DNA of 64,000 nucleotides from Azadirachta indica (lineage: Eukaryota > Streptophyta > Magnoliopsida > Sapindales > Meliaceae), in the NCBI GenBank assembly GCA_022749755.1, contig CM040440.1, forward strand, positions 5,443,269-5,507,268, given 5' to 3'. Shown one piece after another: positions 1-13,643 of this stretch (positions are counted from its first letter, which is position 1; each line of letters starts with the position of its first letter). Position numbers and translations under genes: made by a program. The notes under the pieces were generated by a model that was given only the letters and a program-made list of their open reading frames with translations, had not been told where the DNA came from and made no database searches.

Positions 1-3000
1 TATTTACTTTATTAATGTATTTTGGATAAATATATTGTATTTTACCAAATTTTAAAGGTTTAATAGTTATTTGTGCTCAATAGTTATTATTGTAAAAGGA
101 TATAATTGTCATTTTAAATAAATTAGGATTTTAATAAGTATTTTTTAAACTACTGGGACTAAATAGCCTAATAGGCCAAACTTTAAGGACCTGTAAGTCA
201 TTTCTCCATTATGTATCTCCCGCCCCTTGTCCAAATGCTCATACAGCGTCATAGTAAATAAATAATAGAAAGTATAATGATGAGAACAAAAATTATATTC
301 TAACAACAAAAAATTTGAAAAGGAAATTGAAAAAGACAAACTTACTTGAGGTCATGACTAACAACAAGTATAGTTAATTCTTTCTTCAAATGCTCCAAAA
401 GCTTGACAACATCTGCCCGTGCTTTCCAGTCTGCTTTCCAGAATTGCATTAATGATTTGTGCAAAATTTTCTATAGCACTTATGGAAAGGCAATTGCAGA
501 TGAGGAAGTGAATTCATATGCTTATATTTAACAAAGGAACAAGAATTGATATTCAACTGGCCCTCCACTAATTCCCATCTTTAAAGAAACTGTAAGTTAT
601 TAATTAGAAGAAATATTCATTACAAGCAACTAATATATAAATAAGACAAGTGTCTTTCAATTTCCTGCTTTCATGTAATACAAGTCTCTATCAAATAAAA
701 ACATTTTGGCAGAAAAAAGAAAGGAGAAAGAAAGCAGTATATATTCTGCTTATCATGAAGCTGTTAAGTTAATGTACACAAGGAATCATCCATGGCTGCA
801 ATATGAATTATTACAGTAACAAGACATACCAAAATTCCTAAAATGAAAGAAAAAGAAATGCAAGAAACAAAAGACACCAAATGAGATCTCATACCAAGAC
901 CAGCAAGAGGCTCATCCAGTATCAACAAATCTGGGATTTGCACCTGCAGAATAAATTAATAAACATTCAGTAGTTATGCACAATCATAAGTAGCAATCTC
1001 TTAAATTCATGGCCAACCAAAAAAAAAAAAAAACAACTACACTCTTCAAACCATGTGCTTAAAGCATCTTAAACTGTGTGTTGACACACAGTTTGGATTA
1101 AATTTAAGCGTATAGTGATACAAGTTCTTACCAATTGAATTGCCAATGCAAGCCTACGTTTATAGCCACCACTTAGAGAATGAGGATCTTTATCCAAAGA
1201 TATTCCATTCAATCCAACCTAAGGTTATCAATTGGATATATGGACTTTAGAGATCACATACACAGAGAAATATTGTAAATAATGAAAGGATCATAGATAC
1301 CCAGTTAATAGCTCTTTGAAGACTCAATGTAAGGTACTCCTTCAATTGAAAGCTGCCACTTTGCCTCGCCCACCCAAATGTAACTTCATCGAGCACATTA
1401 TCTGCCACAAAATACCTGGCTTGCAACACCGTACATGCTTAGAAATTTAACAGCGCCAAAATGTTAGGCACACTTATGCAATGAATAACTGTAAGGGAGG
1501 CACACTGTTGAAGATAATAGAGGCAAGTAACTTCTGAGGACAGCACTCCTTGAACTGAAATATAATGAAACTCAAGTAAAATGAAAACATATGGAAGCTT
1601 GACAGAAGATGCATGTAATGAATTTACTTCGGACTTACAGCAAAAAATCCAACTAGGACACAAACACAAACTTTACTTGATACAACAGATTAAAAGAAAA
1701 ATACAAGTTCATGTCAGCTGAAACCCCTTAAAATCTTATCATGAGAAACAACAAAGGCAAAAATGTCGTGTTAACTTCTCATACCTCTCTGGAAACTGAA
1801 AGACAATCCCCACTTTTTCTGGGGGTAATGGTTCAGGAGGCCCATTTGGTTTGCAATCATTGCCATATCTTTGAATGTTAATGGAACCAGAAGTTGGTTT
1901 GCTTAGGCCTGCAAGAAGCTGAGAAGGGAAGAAGATGGTAAACACTCGCAAAGCATAGAACAACAAGGTAACAAGATCAACAGAAGAAACTTCTATGAGT
2001 GTTAAAGAAAAAAGTTGACAACCTGTAAGAGAGTAGTTTTCCCACTTCCACTCCGTCCAAAAATTAAGCCAAAACTGCAGCAATTGACCACAAACAGTTT
2101 AGTCCATGACTACAAAGTCCTTCTTTGAAGCGAGTCTAAGAAACTATCTCAGAGATGTTGTGGAGTCTGGTGCTAACTTTTTGTAGTTACAAAACACAAT
2201 TACAAGAAGAGTCAGGCTCTTTTCAATGTCTCATCATCAAACTTTCCAAACAATTTGCTCAGAACATAACATGTCATAATATCTTTCTCACTCATATGGA
2301 TGACCATACAGATTAATATGTGGTTAATTATCCCATTTAATCAATGTTCAGATGATTTATAGATCATATATCTTCCCAATGGTAAAGCCCAGGCAGGACC
2401 AATCAGATGAAAACTATTACTCATCATTGTCAATAATGAAATCAGACCACAAACACGCACCTTTTCTCAGGAAGGGAGAAACTAACTCCATTTAAAATGT
2501 TGACCTGGGTCCCAGGGGGTCGATAGCAGACATCGCTAACCTTAGAGTAACATATTAAATTGTATCAGTAACTTCAAGTGCCACCAGCCTTCAATTCAGT
2601 CACAGCAAAGAAGTTGCTAATACTCATACAGAAAGCACAGAAACATAGCATAACCCCCACATAATAGGAACTATACACTGTCAGCAATATTGAAATCCAA
2701 ACTAATTATATTTTAGAAGCAATTATACTTTAGAAGCAACACAGTGTTCTCCCAAATGGTTGAGGTCTATGCAATGCACACAACACATTGAAAAGATTCG
2801 GTCTCCAAGTGAAAAGTACCTGGCCTCAGGCCACTAAGTGCTAGAAATGAAAACCAGCAAGCAATACCGGGCAAGAAACTAATTATTTGATCACAACTAC
2901 ATCATGATTCCCAAAATTACCAGCAAATTAAGAATAAATTTTTGACATGTTATAATTAGCAAACTATTATAATAACTATTTTAGCCAATAATCACTCTTT

Positions 3001-3458
3001 AGTCTCAATATCTCTTTGTGAGGTACCATGGATTATACTTTTAATTAACCGTTACTTAGCTCCCAATAAATGAAGCTCCTCAGTAAAATGCAAATAAAGT
3101 CGAGTGAATTTCTCGTAATATCCGAATTAAATGGTAGATAAGCAGCCATTCGGAGCGGCTTGATAAGAAATTTAAACAAAACCATAGAAGAAATAATTTA
3201 AAATAAAAAAAAAAATACTCACTTCCAGGCAAGAATATTTACAGAAGATTCCAGCAGCCCTTACTCTTCTAAGATTAACTCTGTAAATTAATGGCAATTG
3301 AATTAACATTAACAGACTCTCGATTAAGCAAGTTAACAAGACGATATCTATAGTTATCAAATCTAAATTGCTGACCTGGAGCGTGATTTGAGTGAAATCA
3401 AGCTCGATAATTCAAATATAGTCCAGTGAGTTGTAAAGGCTGGAGACGAGAGAGCCAT
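1..3458 (-). CDS. ABCI11: Plastid ABC transporter ATP-binding protein ABCI11 (NAP14), 3' end outside window
   Basis: Soluble ATPase subunit of a plastid ABC importer of the cobalt/ECF type; in Arabidopsis it is linked to chloroplast metal homeostasis. Nine exons are visible in order: 3376-3458, 3223-3280, 2461-2540, 2023-2074, 1785-1918, 1301-1415, 1132-1218, 895-943 and 346-430. All join in frame at GT-AG borders. Exons 1-2 encode a Ser-rich, basic N-terminus that fits a transit peptide. Exon 4 holds Walker A (GRSGSGKTT). Exon 5 holds the Q-loop (VFQFPER). Exon 7 holds the signature LSGGYKRRLALAIQL. Exon 8 holds Walker B (LLILDEP), and exon 9 ends in the H-loop (VVSHDL). The final exon, expected from the ~280-residue family length, is not seen in 1-345 and probably lies off the left edge. 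No frame damage is seen. Start: first ATG of the transit-peptide exon. Confidence 0.93.
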
Positions 3459-3526
3459 TACAGGAAAACGGCGAAGGATTTGTACGTTTGGTCCGGGCGC
3501 TATGGACTTTGGAGGCGACCAGATGT

Positions 3527-3574
3527 CACGTGATGGTCATCCATATTTTGCCATGTCAGCATAACGGTCACGTG
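3527..3574. promoter_or_regulatory. Two G-boxes (CACGTG) in the ABCI11 promoter
   Basis: CACGTG occurs at 3527-3532 and 3569-3574, about 70 and 110 bases upstream of the ABCI11 start codon. The second lies in the ten-base palindrome GTCACGTGAC. G-boxes bind bZIP and bHLH (including PIF) factors and are common in light- and ABA-regulated plastid genes. The sites are seen in the sequence; their function is inferred. Confidence 0.5.
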
Positions 3575-3619
3575 ACTCCCATCACCTTCACTTTCATTCG
3601 GCCCTCGGGGCTCTAATGA

Positions 3620-6600
3620 CTAGTGGGGCGTTTCAGTTTCAAACTTTTAAGTCAAATTTTAACCCCTCCATCATTCAAACAAATTAAAAGTCGCTAGACA
3701 ACTCTTTCAAAAACTCCGCCACTCAATAAGTCCCTCCTTTGAATGAGCATTTTTAGCCCTATTTGCAACAATAATTTTTAATCACACTCAAATTTAAGAC
3801 ATGGTTCTCTAATCACCCTACTATCTTAGATTACAAAATATGTACGTATTCATAATTTTTTACAAGACATAAGTTTGTACGACCAACTTTATACAAGACA
3901 ACAAACTTCGTACATAATATTTTTACAAAGACATGAGTTTATATGCACGACCTCGTGCAAGATAATCTTGTAAAATTACGTAATATATGTTTATTTGTAT
4001 GCATTAAAAGTTGTAAGGCAATATTTAATGACAAGGCTACTATTAAAACGGGAAAACTTTCCCATCCACTTTACACTTGATTTATTGGGCGGGCGAAGGT
4101 AGGTCTAACAAATCACATGCGAAAAAACGAGATGGGCCATTGCCCATGGCCCATGGTGGGCTCGTCCTTTTGAAACGGACACGTTTTAATTGTTGAATTT
4201 TCCAAACGTGTATTTCTTAGAAAAGACTGGTAGAATTTTTTTTTTTTTTTTTTTTTGGTTTAAGAACGTTATATATATATATATATATATATATATCCTA
4301 ACCAAATACAGTAATTAATTGACTGTGGCTGATGCCCACTCGCATTTTGAACCAAAAAAATGGATTACAAGGTGCAGTTGGTGGTATGGGTTTTCTAGAA
4401 GACATTGCTTCTGATTTTTGTTTTCATTTCTTTGATTTGGATTCATGTACAGGTCGTATGCATGGGTTCACGTGGAGATGTTATGGATTTTTTAAAATGC
4501 CACAGAAAAAAAATAAATAATTTTAGTGGATTTCTCGAGACTTATTTTATTAAATTTAATCTTTACTTTTATTTCGTACATGGGTGGATCAGTTCAATAA
4601 CGATAATAAACACACTGATAAAATTAAATTTAATTTTATTATAAATATAAGGCTGTCATAAAAGAAAACAAAAACTTAAATCTACGAAAACAAGTCCCAC
4701 TCAAACATCTTAATTTTAACCTAAAATCATCCTTACCTATTTTTTCCAAGTAGAAGTGCACTTCATACAAATATTTCCTTGAACAACTTTTGTTTACTCA
4801 TAATCCTTTATTTTAAATTAAAATACAAAAATTAGTGCATGCTTGTGCAATTTCTTTTAATAAAACAACTCATCCAAAAATAAATATTACTGTTTGTCTT
4901 GTCTACAATAAGAATATTATCGCCTCTTTAAAATGTGGTTTATTAAATAATTAGTTTGTAAATTAAAGATTATTTCATTTGTTCTTGCTCAAGGTAAAGC
5001 TATTTTATTCAAAATATAATTCTTTTTCCTTCTTCTTCGGCGTCTTTTCACGAGAATCAAAAGGTAAGAATATTATCACAGCATTATCACCACAAAGCTT
5101 AATTTCAATTAATACCAAAAAGAGAAAATTACGCGTTTACGAGACATAAAAATTAATAAAAATATGAAAATAAATCTAAAACTAATTTATTAATTATAAA
5201 ATGAATGTCAAAAGGAAAAATGAATATAAGTTTATATGAGCTACCTGATAATACTAAAATAAAATAATGTCATTATAACATTTTTTTTTTCAATAGAATC
5301 TCTCGCCAGGATCATAATTCACAAGGGATGGTGGCTATCATTATTGCTTCGCAGCTTTATTCCAATTTAACACTATAAAGGAATATATATTAAAGTCACA
5401 TAAAATAAATAAAAATATGAAATGGATACAAAATAAGTGAATAAATTAAAGTGTAAAAATCAATCAAATAAATTATATGAATGATGTGAAAGTAATGTAA
5501 TTTATTTTATATAAAAAAGAAAAAAAAAAACGTGTGGATGGGTACAATATTATATTATTAAGTTTTATCAAAAGACTAATCGTTTTGAAAGGTTAACAAT
5601 GTGAGTGGCAAATGGCAATATCTTTGTATGAGATATTGGCCATAAACATATTTTTTAAAGTGAAGGTAGAAATCATTTTTAAGAAGGGGAACATATCTAT
5701 AAATTATATTTATAGAAATAGCGATGTAATTAAAAGCTATCTTTTTTTTTCTTTAACTAATAATCTGGATCAGATTCTACTAATTACTTTTTCTGGAATC
5801 ATTTAATTTGATTGCGACTTTGCGAGACAAAAAGACATGAATTAGATTTTGGTAGGAGATTGTCGTGAATTGAAAAATGCAATCTCCAAAATCACTCGAG
5901 AAGTACAAACCCACGTTTTCCGTTAACCAAAATTTCATCATAACTTTTTTATAATTAATTCCATATCTCAATTGAAAAAAAGCCATAAATCAGGAGGAAC
6001 AAACGGCAAAGTATAACAAAAATTAGTTCAAAAATGGTTGAATGATTAGTTACTACTTAGAGCTTTTTTTATTAAAAAATTATGGTCCGAACTGGAAACT
6101 CCGATCGGAATTTACCAAAGAATTCTTCAATGAAGCATGAAATTCCGACTGACAACTGTGACTGAGAAATTCGAAGGGAAAAGACTTCCACTTCCGGTCT
6201 AGTCTCTGTTGAAGAACTATTGAGGTAAGACTTAACATGTGATTCAGATTCATCGCCTAGAAAATCCATGTGAAAAAGCTCACCCTTTTACATTTTTGAA
6301 TTTTTGACTTGAATTGAATTTCTAACAAAAAAAACAAACACCATATCCACCGTACATGTGAACAACAAAACTCAAAGGAAGTTTCTGTTCGGTCAGATGA
6401 AAGCCATCGATTTAAACTTTAATAATTCTCTCTTCCTCCTCCTGGAAGCATTTTTTGTTTAATGCAGGTCAATCTCTCCATTTTTTTTTCTTTATTATTT
6501 TATTAAACTACCAACGAACTTACACATACAATAGTGAATTTATGGATTTTTTTAACATACAGATCCCTTATTTGTTATAATTTCTTAATAAATAGATAAT

Positions 6601-6960
6601 TTTTTCTATTCAATCAAATGGATTCCTGACTTGGACCTCTAGTAAAATAACTAAATTGCCGTTCACCGTACTTGAGCATAAAAATCATCAAAATGAAAGG
6701 TAGTAATTAGGTCATTTTAATAGGATTCAATGAGGACTCATTTAATATGAAAGAATAAATTATGTTCTTATTTGAAATAGTATAAGAAATTGGGATCCCG
6801 GATGTTATTATCCCATGAATTATTTATAATTTAGAAAATCAAATACAACTACTTATCATCATTCATCAACTTCCCCCACTTGGGAAATAACTGTGTATTT
6901 TCGATGGCCAAAACAAGCCGGTTAGCCATCAGTCAAACTTCAGTTCTACATCCAATGACA
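3620..6960. other. Intergenic, AT-rich, no gene seen
   Basis: Divergent space between ABCI11 and the SDR gene. It holds a poly(T) run at about 4236-4256 followed by an (AT)n microsatellite at 4270-4296. A GGCCCA/TGGGC-rich patch lies at 4133-4162 (site II/TCP-like). Short open frames such as 4332-4520 and 6072-6269 show no recognisable motifs and no exon structure. No transposon ends were identified. Confidence 0.6.
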
Positions 6961-6966
6961 ACATAA

Positions 6967-6972
6967 CACGTG
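6967..6972. promoter_or_regulatory. G-box/ABRE-like CACGTG upstream of the SDR gene
   Basis: The core ACACGTGG lies about 400 bases before the SDR start codon. It could be a promoter or 5'-leader element, because an acceptor-like TTGCAG at 7353-7358 suggests a 5'-UTR intron. The exact transcription start cannot be read from the sequence. Confidence 0.35.
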
Positions 6973-7370
6973 GATCTGTGGTGCGTCTAATATTGGACCA
7001 GCGTGGTCGTTGGAGCAGTGTATATATTCCAAGTAAGCAAGTTAATAATCGTGTGGTTCTCTGGTTCTCGTGGAAGCCGTGGCGCACAACATATGGAGAC
7101 TTACCAAGAAAAAACAATAGTTGTGACTGCAAGTGCTGTCACCATATCGCAATTCTTTCTTTTTTAAAGCAACTAACTTACAATTTATACGTCCGCTTTT
7201 GTGTTCATCATAATAAATTCAACGGCCTCCTTTCTTTCATCCTACCGCAAGATCTTCGTTTTAAGGTTTACGCACCTCATTTCTATTTGCTATTTTTTCA
7301 TTGTTTTGTTTTGGGTTTGATAACCTTGAGGTTTATGGGTTTTTGATTTAACTTGCAGCCGGTGTTGAGA

Positions 7371-10300
7371 ATGGAAAGTTCAGTGAAAAAAGTGTTGCTA
7401 ACCTCTGATGGGGATGAGATATCCCAGAACATTGCTTTCCATTTAGCGAAACGGGGTTGCAGGTTCATTTCAGTTTCTTACTATGACTTTTCTTTTTTCC
7501 CTTTCTCGATGGGTTAGGTTACTGAGAAAATCAAGGAATCGGTAGAGAAATTTTAATTTATTGATCTTGTTATCGGGTTCCTTTTCCTTTCAATGAACAA
7601 ATAACAGATGGGTTTTAAAATAGATTATGTTTTTGAATAACGTTTTTGGCTTCTTTTTGTTTGTGATAAAGATTGGTTTTGATGGGAAATGAGAGCCGTC
7701 TTCACGCTGTCGCGGAGAAGATAATGGGTTCAATAAACGGCGTTGAACCCGTTGCAGTAGTGCGAGTGGATATGGAAGATGATAAAGAAGGAGCTTTTGA
7801 TGAGGCAGTGGATAAGGCATGCCAGATTTTGGGCCAATTGGATGCTTTTGTCCACTGTTGTACTTATGAAGGTATGTGTGCATGTAGACTTATGACTGAA
7901 TTTACCGTGAATCCAAGGTCCCCTCAGTGATTAAACTTTTGCCTTATGATATGGTATGATAATACTTTATCACCGAAAAGAGAAAAAAGTGAGGTAAGGC
8001 TGGATTGTTAAGGGAGAAAAATGATGGAAACATTTGTCAACTATTCGGTTCTCGTACGAGTACTGTTCATTATTTTTAATCTATTCATTCATTGACTTGT
8101 ACAAAGTCATAATAGTGACTAGTTGTCAAATTTTTATGAAGTAAAATAAAGATATCGCGACCTTCCTTAACTTGGATTGGAGCAAATCCTGCCTTTATGA
8201 TCTGTCATTTGTCTATATTTTTGCCTCCTGTTTGTCATGGGCTTCATTTTGGTGTAAAGGAATGGATCATTTTATAAAAATTTTGGCACTTCTTTCTAGA
8301 CAAACTTGAGATTTTACAGTCTCAATGAAGCTTAGTCTGTTCTGAGCTCTCTGGATTATTGTTGTGTTTGAACCTCTGAACTGACGTATTTAGAACGCTT
8401 GCTCTGGATTGGTATCAAGAGAAAGAAGTATGCTCTGGAAATTGTAAGTGAGGGGACGGATCAGATTATTTGTTTTGGGACTTTTGAATATAACCTCTGA
8501 ATATGCGTGTGATCTAGGATATTGTGTTCTCCATGGGTGCTAATTCGGTTATTTTTAGATGGTAACATCAAGATTTTTACCCTCCAGCATTTTAGGATAA
8601 AATTTATATAAATTAGGAATTCAGCAATATGAACCATCATCACTTAGGGAATGCAACCTCTATCTTCCTGTTTTGAGATGATGAAATTTATAGGAGACAA
8701 CAAAATGAGAAGGAAAAATTTTAACACGAATCACTGGTGCTGAAAGATCGCAAGCAAGATTTTGTTACTTGGCGGACTGAATTGTATCACTATGAAGCAG
8801 GAAATAGGATCAAGTTGGCAATTGTTGTCAGCTGGAAGATAATATTTTTATAGATCTGCTTTATTTGTTTATTTATTTTCAAGTTCAATTTGTAGTGAAT
8901 TTGCTGCAGTTCATTATATAAGAAGAGATGCTTATCAGTAAATAATTTTCCTGACATTTTTATAAATCACTGTTCTCCTCACTTGAATTGCTTATTTAAA
9001 CAAGTTAAAAAGTTTTTATTTCTCATATTTGATTATATTGAGGCAGATCCAATGTGCTTGAGCTTGCAAACTTCTGATTATGTGAAACAGGAAAGATGCA
9101 AGACCCTCTACAATTAGCCGAGGATGAGTTCAGAAAATTAGTGAAAATCAATTTCATGGCTTCGTGGTTCCTGTTAAAGGCTGTTGGAAGAAGAATGAAA
9201 GACTATAAAACAGGAGGTTCCATTGTTTTCTTAACCTCAATACAGGGGGCAGAGAGAGGACTTTATCCTGGAGCTGCTGCCCATGGTGCATGTGCTGCAG
9301 GTGTGCAGCACTTGGTTAGGGTAAGCATTAACTAACTGGGATCCCATTGAATTTTTGCAAATCTTTTTTTAACCAACACAATTTTCTGTGCATCAAAGCT
9401 CATTGTGCTAAGTATAAACATCAACATGAACCCTATAATTAACCCTCAAAGTTGGAAAGTCCATTTGTTGATAGCCTTTGCATTTGCAAACATCTCATTT
9501 AGCTGTGTGAATCTTTTTTGTTAAATAGGTTGCTTTGTGTATTGTGGCACTTTAGATGACAAGGTGTGCTCAAAACCTCCCTATATTGTCTGGTAATTTA
9601 AGCTTAAAACATGTTATATTATGTTCCACGTGATCAAGGGACTTCTATCTTGCAATTTTGGAGTTTTAGTTGATTCTTCTCATCACCTTTTACCATGTGA
9701 GATCAAATTTTAGTCCCTTGTGATTGAACAAGCCTTCTGCGTTCCCTCTGAACCATGTGATCCAAATCTTTTAGCACGATCGTATTTTGACTATGTACTT
9801 TTCATGATTTTGATTCATTCATATGATTTGAAATAATCTTTTCTTCCACCCAACGTACAGTAGGGTCTTAGTTTGACCTGAAGGGATAGATGACTACAAG
9901 TACAAATACGAAAGTCAATAAAGTGGTAGAGCACTAGAAGTCAATAAAGTGGTTTGGCTATGTGCCAGAAATCTAATGATCGAACGATGAGGAATGGTCT
10001 GTTTTATACAGGAAGATGCAGGGACTGTGCAGGTTGGCGACCATTCTAAGAGAAGAGAACTGAGTTGTTGTTAATTGAACAATTGTTCAAGGAATCTTCA
10101 TTTATGTACTGTGAATGTTACCTCATGTCTTGAATAGTTGATTATTTGGTGACTATGTCGTGAAGTTTAAAAATGCATTAAATTCTCTCTGTTCTGCGCC
10201 CTTACAATTGCAGATGGTATCTAGAGGGTAATACCTTTTCCCATTTTCTAAGTTTAGAGCCTCATGCTAGGCCTTGACACATAGTGAACACTGCTATAGA

Positions 10301-10720
10301 ATTTCATCATTGGAATTAATAATTCTCTTAAAAATTTTTTTACATAATTGCCTTTTTCCATATCTGAGTTCTGAGTTCTGTGTTCTGATTAGTTCCGTAG
10401 TTAAATTAATTATACCATAATCTATTATTACTATTTTTCAGACTGCTGCAATGGATATTGGAAAATACAAGATCCGGGTTAATGGCATTGCACGTGGCTT
10501 GCATCTACAAGATGAATATCCAATTTCAGTGGGGAAGGAGAGGGCAGAGAAGTTGGTCAAGGAGGCGGCGCCACTGCACAGATGGCTGGATGCTAAAAAC
10601 GATCTGGCTTCTACTGTCATTTATCTAATTAGTGACGGTTCACGCTATATGACTGGTACAACCATATTTGTTGATGGGGGACAGTCTATAACTAGACCTC
10701 GAATGAGATCTTACATGTGA
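7371..10720 (+). CDS. Short-chain dehydrogenase/reductase-like protein with degenerate active site
   Basis: Four exons, 7371-7462, 7672-7871, 9091-9320 and 10442-10720, join in frame to 266 residues. The fold of a classical SDR is recognisable: a first beta strand (KKVLLTS), the N118 strand-helix region (KINFMASW), the beta-5 segment ([11 protein letters not shown]), the RVNGIARG strand and a C-terminal [10 protein letters not shown]. The cofactor and catalytic signatures are eroded. The TGxxxGxG loop reads TSDGDEIS at 11-18, NNAG reads VHCC at 91-94, and the YxxxK motif reads HGACA at 162-166; Ser147 and Asn118 remain. The ATG at 7371 is the first in-frame start and follows a probable 5'-UTR splice acceptor (exon from 7359). 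The reading frame is intact, so this looks like a maintained gene. It may be a pseudoenzyme or bind a ligand differently; substrate unknown. Confidence 0.85.
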
Positions 10721-10899
10721 TTCTTCATAAATTTATTTCATTTATATTAATCTACCAAGAAAAGATTACATAAGTTGAGTAGAAAATTCTTACATTTTAA
10801 AGAAAATAAAATGTTTATATTAGTTTTCTCCAGATTTAAGTGTGTTAGAAGAGGGGTGGTTAATTGTTTGAAGGTTCTTCATGTTCATCCAATTGTAAA

Positions 10900-13601
10900 T
10901 GGAAATTGGAGGAATTTTGATGCCATTAATTCTGATTGAAATTTGGCAAGCTTGGAGGAGTACTACACCAGTCGCTCGGTGACAATGATCAGAGGTTTTG
11001 ACAATGAAAATTGTTGGCAGATTATTATTATTTTTAAGTGTTGTAACAGTTCAATATGAATGAATAGTTAGTTATTCACACAGAGTGTAATGAGAAGTCT
11101 TTATTTATACAATTGAGATTAATTTATGAATTCTTGTACTATTGTTATTATTCTTTTTAAATTGAACAGGGTTTGTTAGATCTATGTAAAGACATCAACA
11201 TCTTATGCTTGTAAAATTTTATGTTTCCTCAAATTAATTTAATTTTTATTCTTGCAAAGATCATGATTACCAGTGTTGGAAGCTAATTCACTACCATAAG
11301 ACTAGATTACTTGGTACTCTTTTCAATTTCCTCCCGAGTCATTTTCGTTTTGAATCGTGAAATGTGTTTGAGATTCTTTCTTCTCTATTTTGGTATTACT
11401 TGACTACTAGCATTAGATTATATTTGATGTTTGTTGTCTAATGATACATGTTAAGAATAATCTATATCAATAAAAGTCATTTAAAAGGATAGGCATATAT
11501 AACTTAAAAAATAAAAAAAAAAAAAAAAAAACAAAATTGATGGCTTGAAGAACAAAAAATCTCTCTGTTTGTTAGACTAGACTAGACTATTATGCGTAAG
11601 AATTTTAAAGGCTACAGACATATAACTTAGGAATGGTTTGACAATACTAATTAACAGTAATCATCCATATGTTTGACTAGTCGTTTACTTATTTTTAAAA
11701 TATTTATTAAAATTTAATAATTTTAAAATTTAGTACATAATCATATAAAATAATTAAAAATTAAAAAAAAAAAAAAGTTTATGTACTTTAACGAACTCTA
11801 AATATTTAAAAACTAAAATTTAATAACTTATTAATTCGATAGTATATTCGTAGAAGTTACATTAAGAAGACTCTTCATCCTGTACCTAATTAATTATGTA
11901 ATAACATTATAATAGTCTATACATATGCATTCTGAAAGTACAGCGTTACCACGAGCCTTCTCTAACAACTTGATCAACTTAATGAATTTCATATTCCTCG
12001 TGTTGAGTTTGTTTTTGTCCTTGTATCATCCACCATGGATATGATATGATATGATATTGTATATATATATATATATTATTCACACATATATTTTTAATTA
12101 GTTGATGATGATGTTGCTTGCAAAGCATGCATGCATGCATGCATGCATGAATAATAGTTAATAACTATGGCTGTCCACACACTCTAATTAATTAATTACT
12201 CATACCTAATTTTTACAAGGATATATACGTTAATGAAAATACAAAAATGAGTTGTTTACACCTATCTTTTTTCTATTAAAAAAAGTTGAATGAATATTTG
12301 TCCCATATCTAGAAAGAAATCTTAGACCTTAATTTGTTTAATAACTATGCATGATATATATGTTGACAAGGTCTATTTTTTGGTAATTAATTTTCCACAT
12401 CCTTTAAATTAATAAATAACTCTTAGCATTAGTAAATAAAAACTATTCTTAATTTTTTAAAGAACACAGACTGGTTATGTATAAAGATACTAGTTCGTAA
12501 TTAAGTGCTTAATTTTTATTTTGAAAAATGAATTATATGTATACATACGAAATGAAAGGGATTTGATGTACATGGGCGATGGCTTTAATGATCAGCTAGC
12601 TATTGCCAACTAATGAAGGAATGAAATAATGAAGTGGGGATGTGAGGCTTTGACAATTCAATCATAGTTTGAAAAATCCAAAGCTAGCTTTTTATTCTCT
12701 TTGATGATCAAAGGAAGCATTTTTATTAATTATATATGCTTTTTCAAATTCATGAAGAAGAAGAAGAAGAAGAACAAAAACAACAACAATGGAGGGCTGC
12801 GCCTGCCCAATAGGCCTAACCCTAAAATCCTAATACGTCTAGAAATTCAAACCCACATGATTTTATATATTGAATTGGTATTTGTCACGTGTCCTTCTCC
12901 CTGTCGATCATAATTATCATACTTTTATATCTTTTTGTTGGTTAAGTAAAATGTAAAAATTGTTGACCCTAGCTACTAACAATTATTTCGATACTCTTAA
13001 TTAGTGATGCAAATAATAAATCAAACAAGTGAATTCAAATTTGAGTCGAATTAGTAAATTAATTAATTGTGTTTTGTATTTGTTCAATCAAACTACGTTA
13101 GTACCTTCTCATAAACTAACAAATTTCTGTTGATCTTATTCAACAGAAATAGTAGGTTTCATTGGCTTACGTTTATTGGAAAATCAATGCACTTGTTTAT
13201 CAATTTATTGTTTTCATGTTTTCTACGGCCCGCCCAAAATTTTCCAAGGAATTAATCAACCAATTATTTTTTTTTTTTAATTTTTTTTCATAAGAGTTCA
13301 AAATGTCAAGTGTCAATAGTTATCAGAATTTTGGAAATATGTTGTCATAATATCCTGGAGTGTGATAATTTATTTATCGACAATTCTAATATCTTAATAA
13401 TTGTATGGATGATGTGATACTAATTTTATATAGTTTTGTATTGTGAATGGTTTATAAAGTATTAAAAATTTTAAAATTAAAATTAAAATTAATAATTTTT
13501 AACGAAAATAATTTTCTAGTTTGATGTTGTTCAAATGAATTTTAAATCAAGATTTAATTAAAGTGCCTATTAAAACTTACACATTAATTATCGATTATTT
13601 A

Positions 13602-13643
<42 letters not shown>

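Noticed and set aside
1..345. Last exon of ABCI11 within the window
   Set aside because: No frame in this stretch continues the exon 9 reading frame with an acceptor and the expected short C-terminus, so the exon is taken to lie outside.
6978..7346. 122-residue frame upstream of the SDR gene
   Set aside because: It lies in the likely 5' leader/intron of the SDR gene and shows no protein motif; an overlapping frame exists on the other strand.
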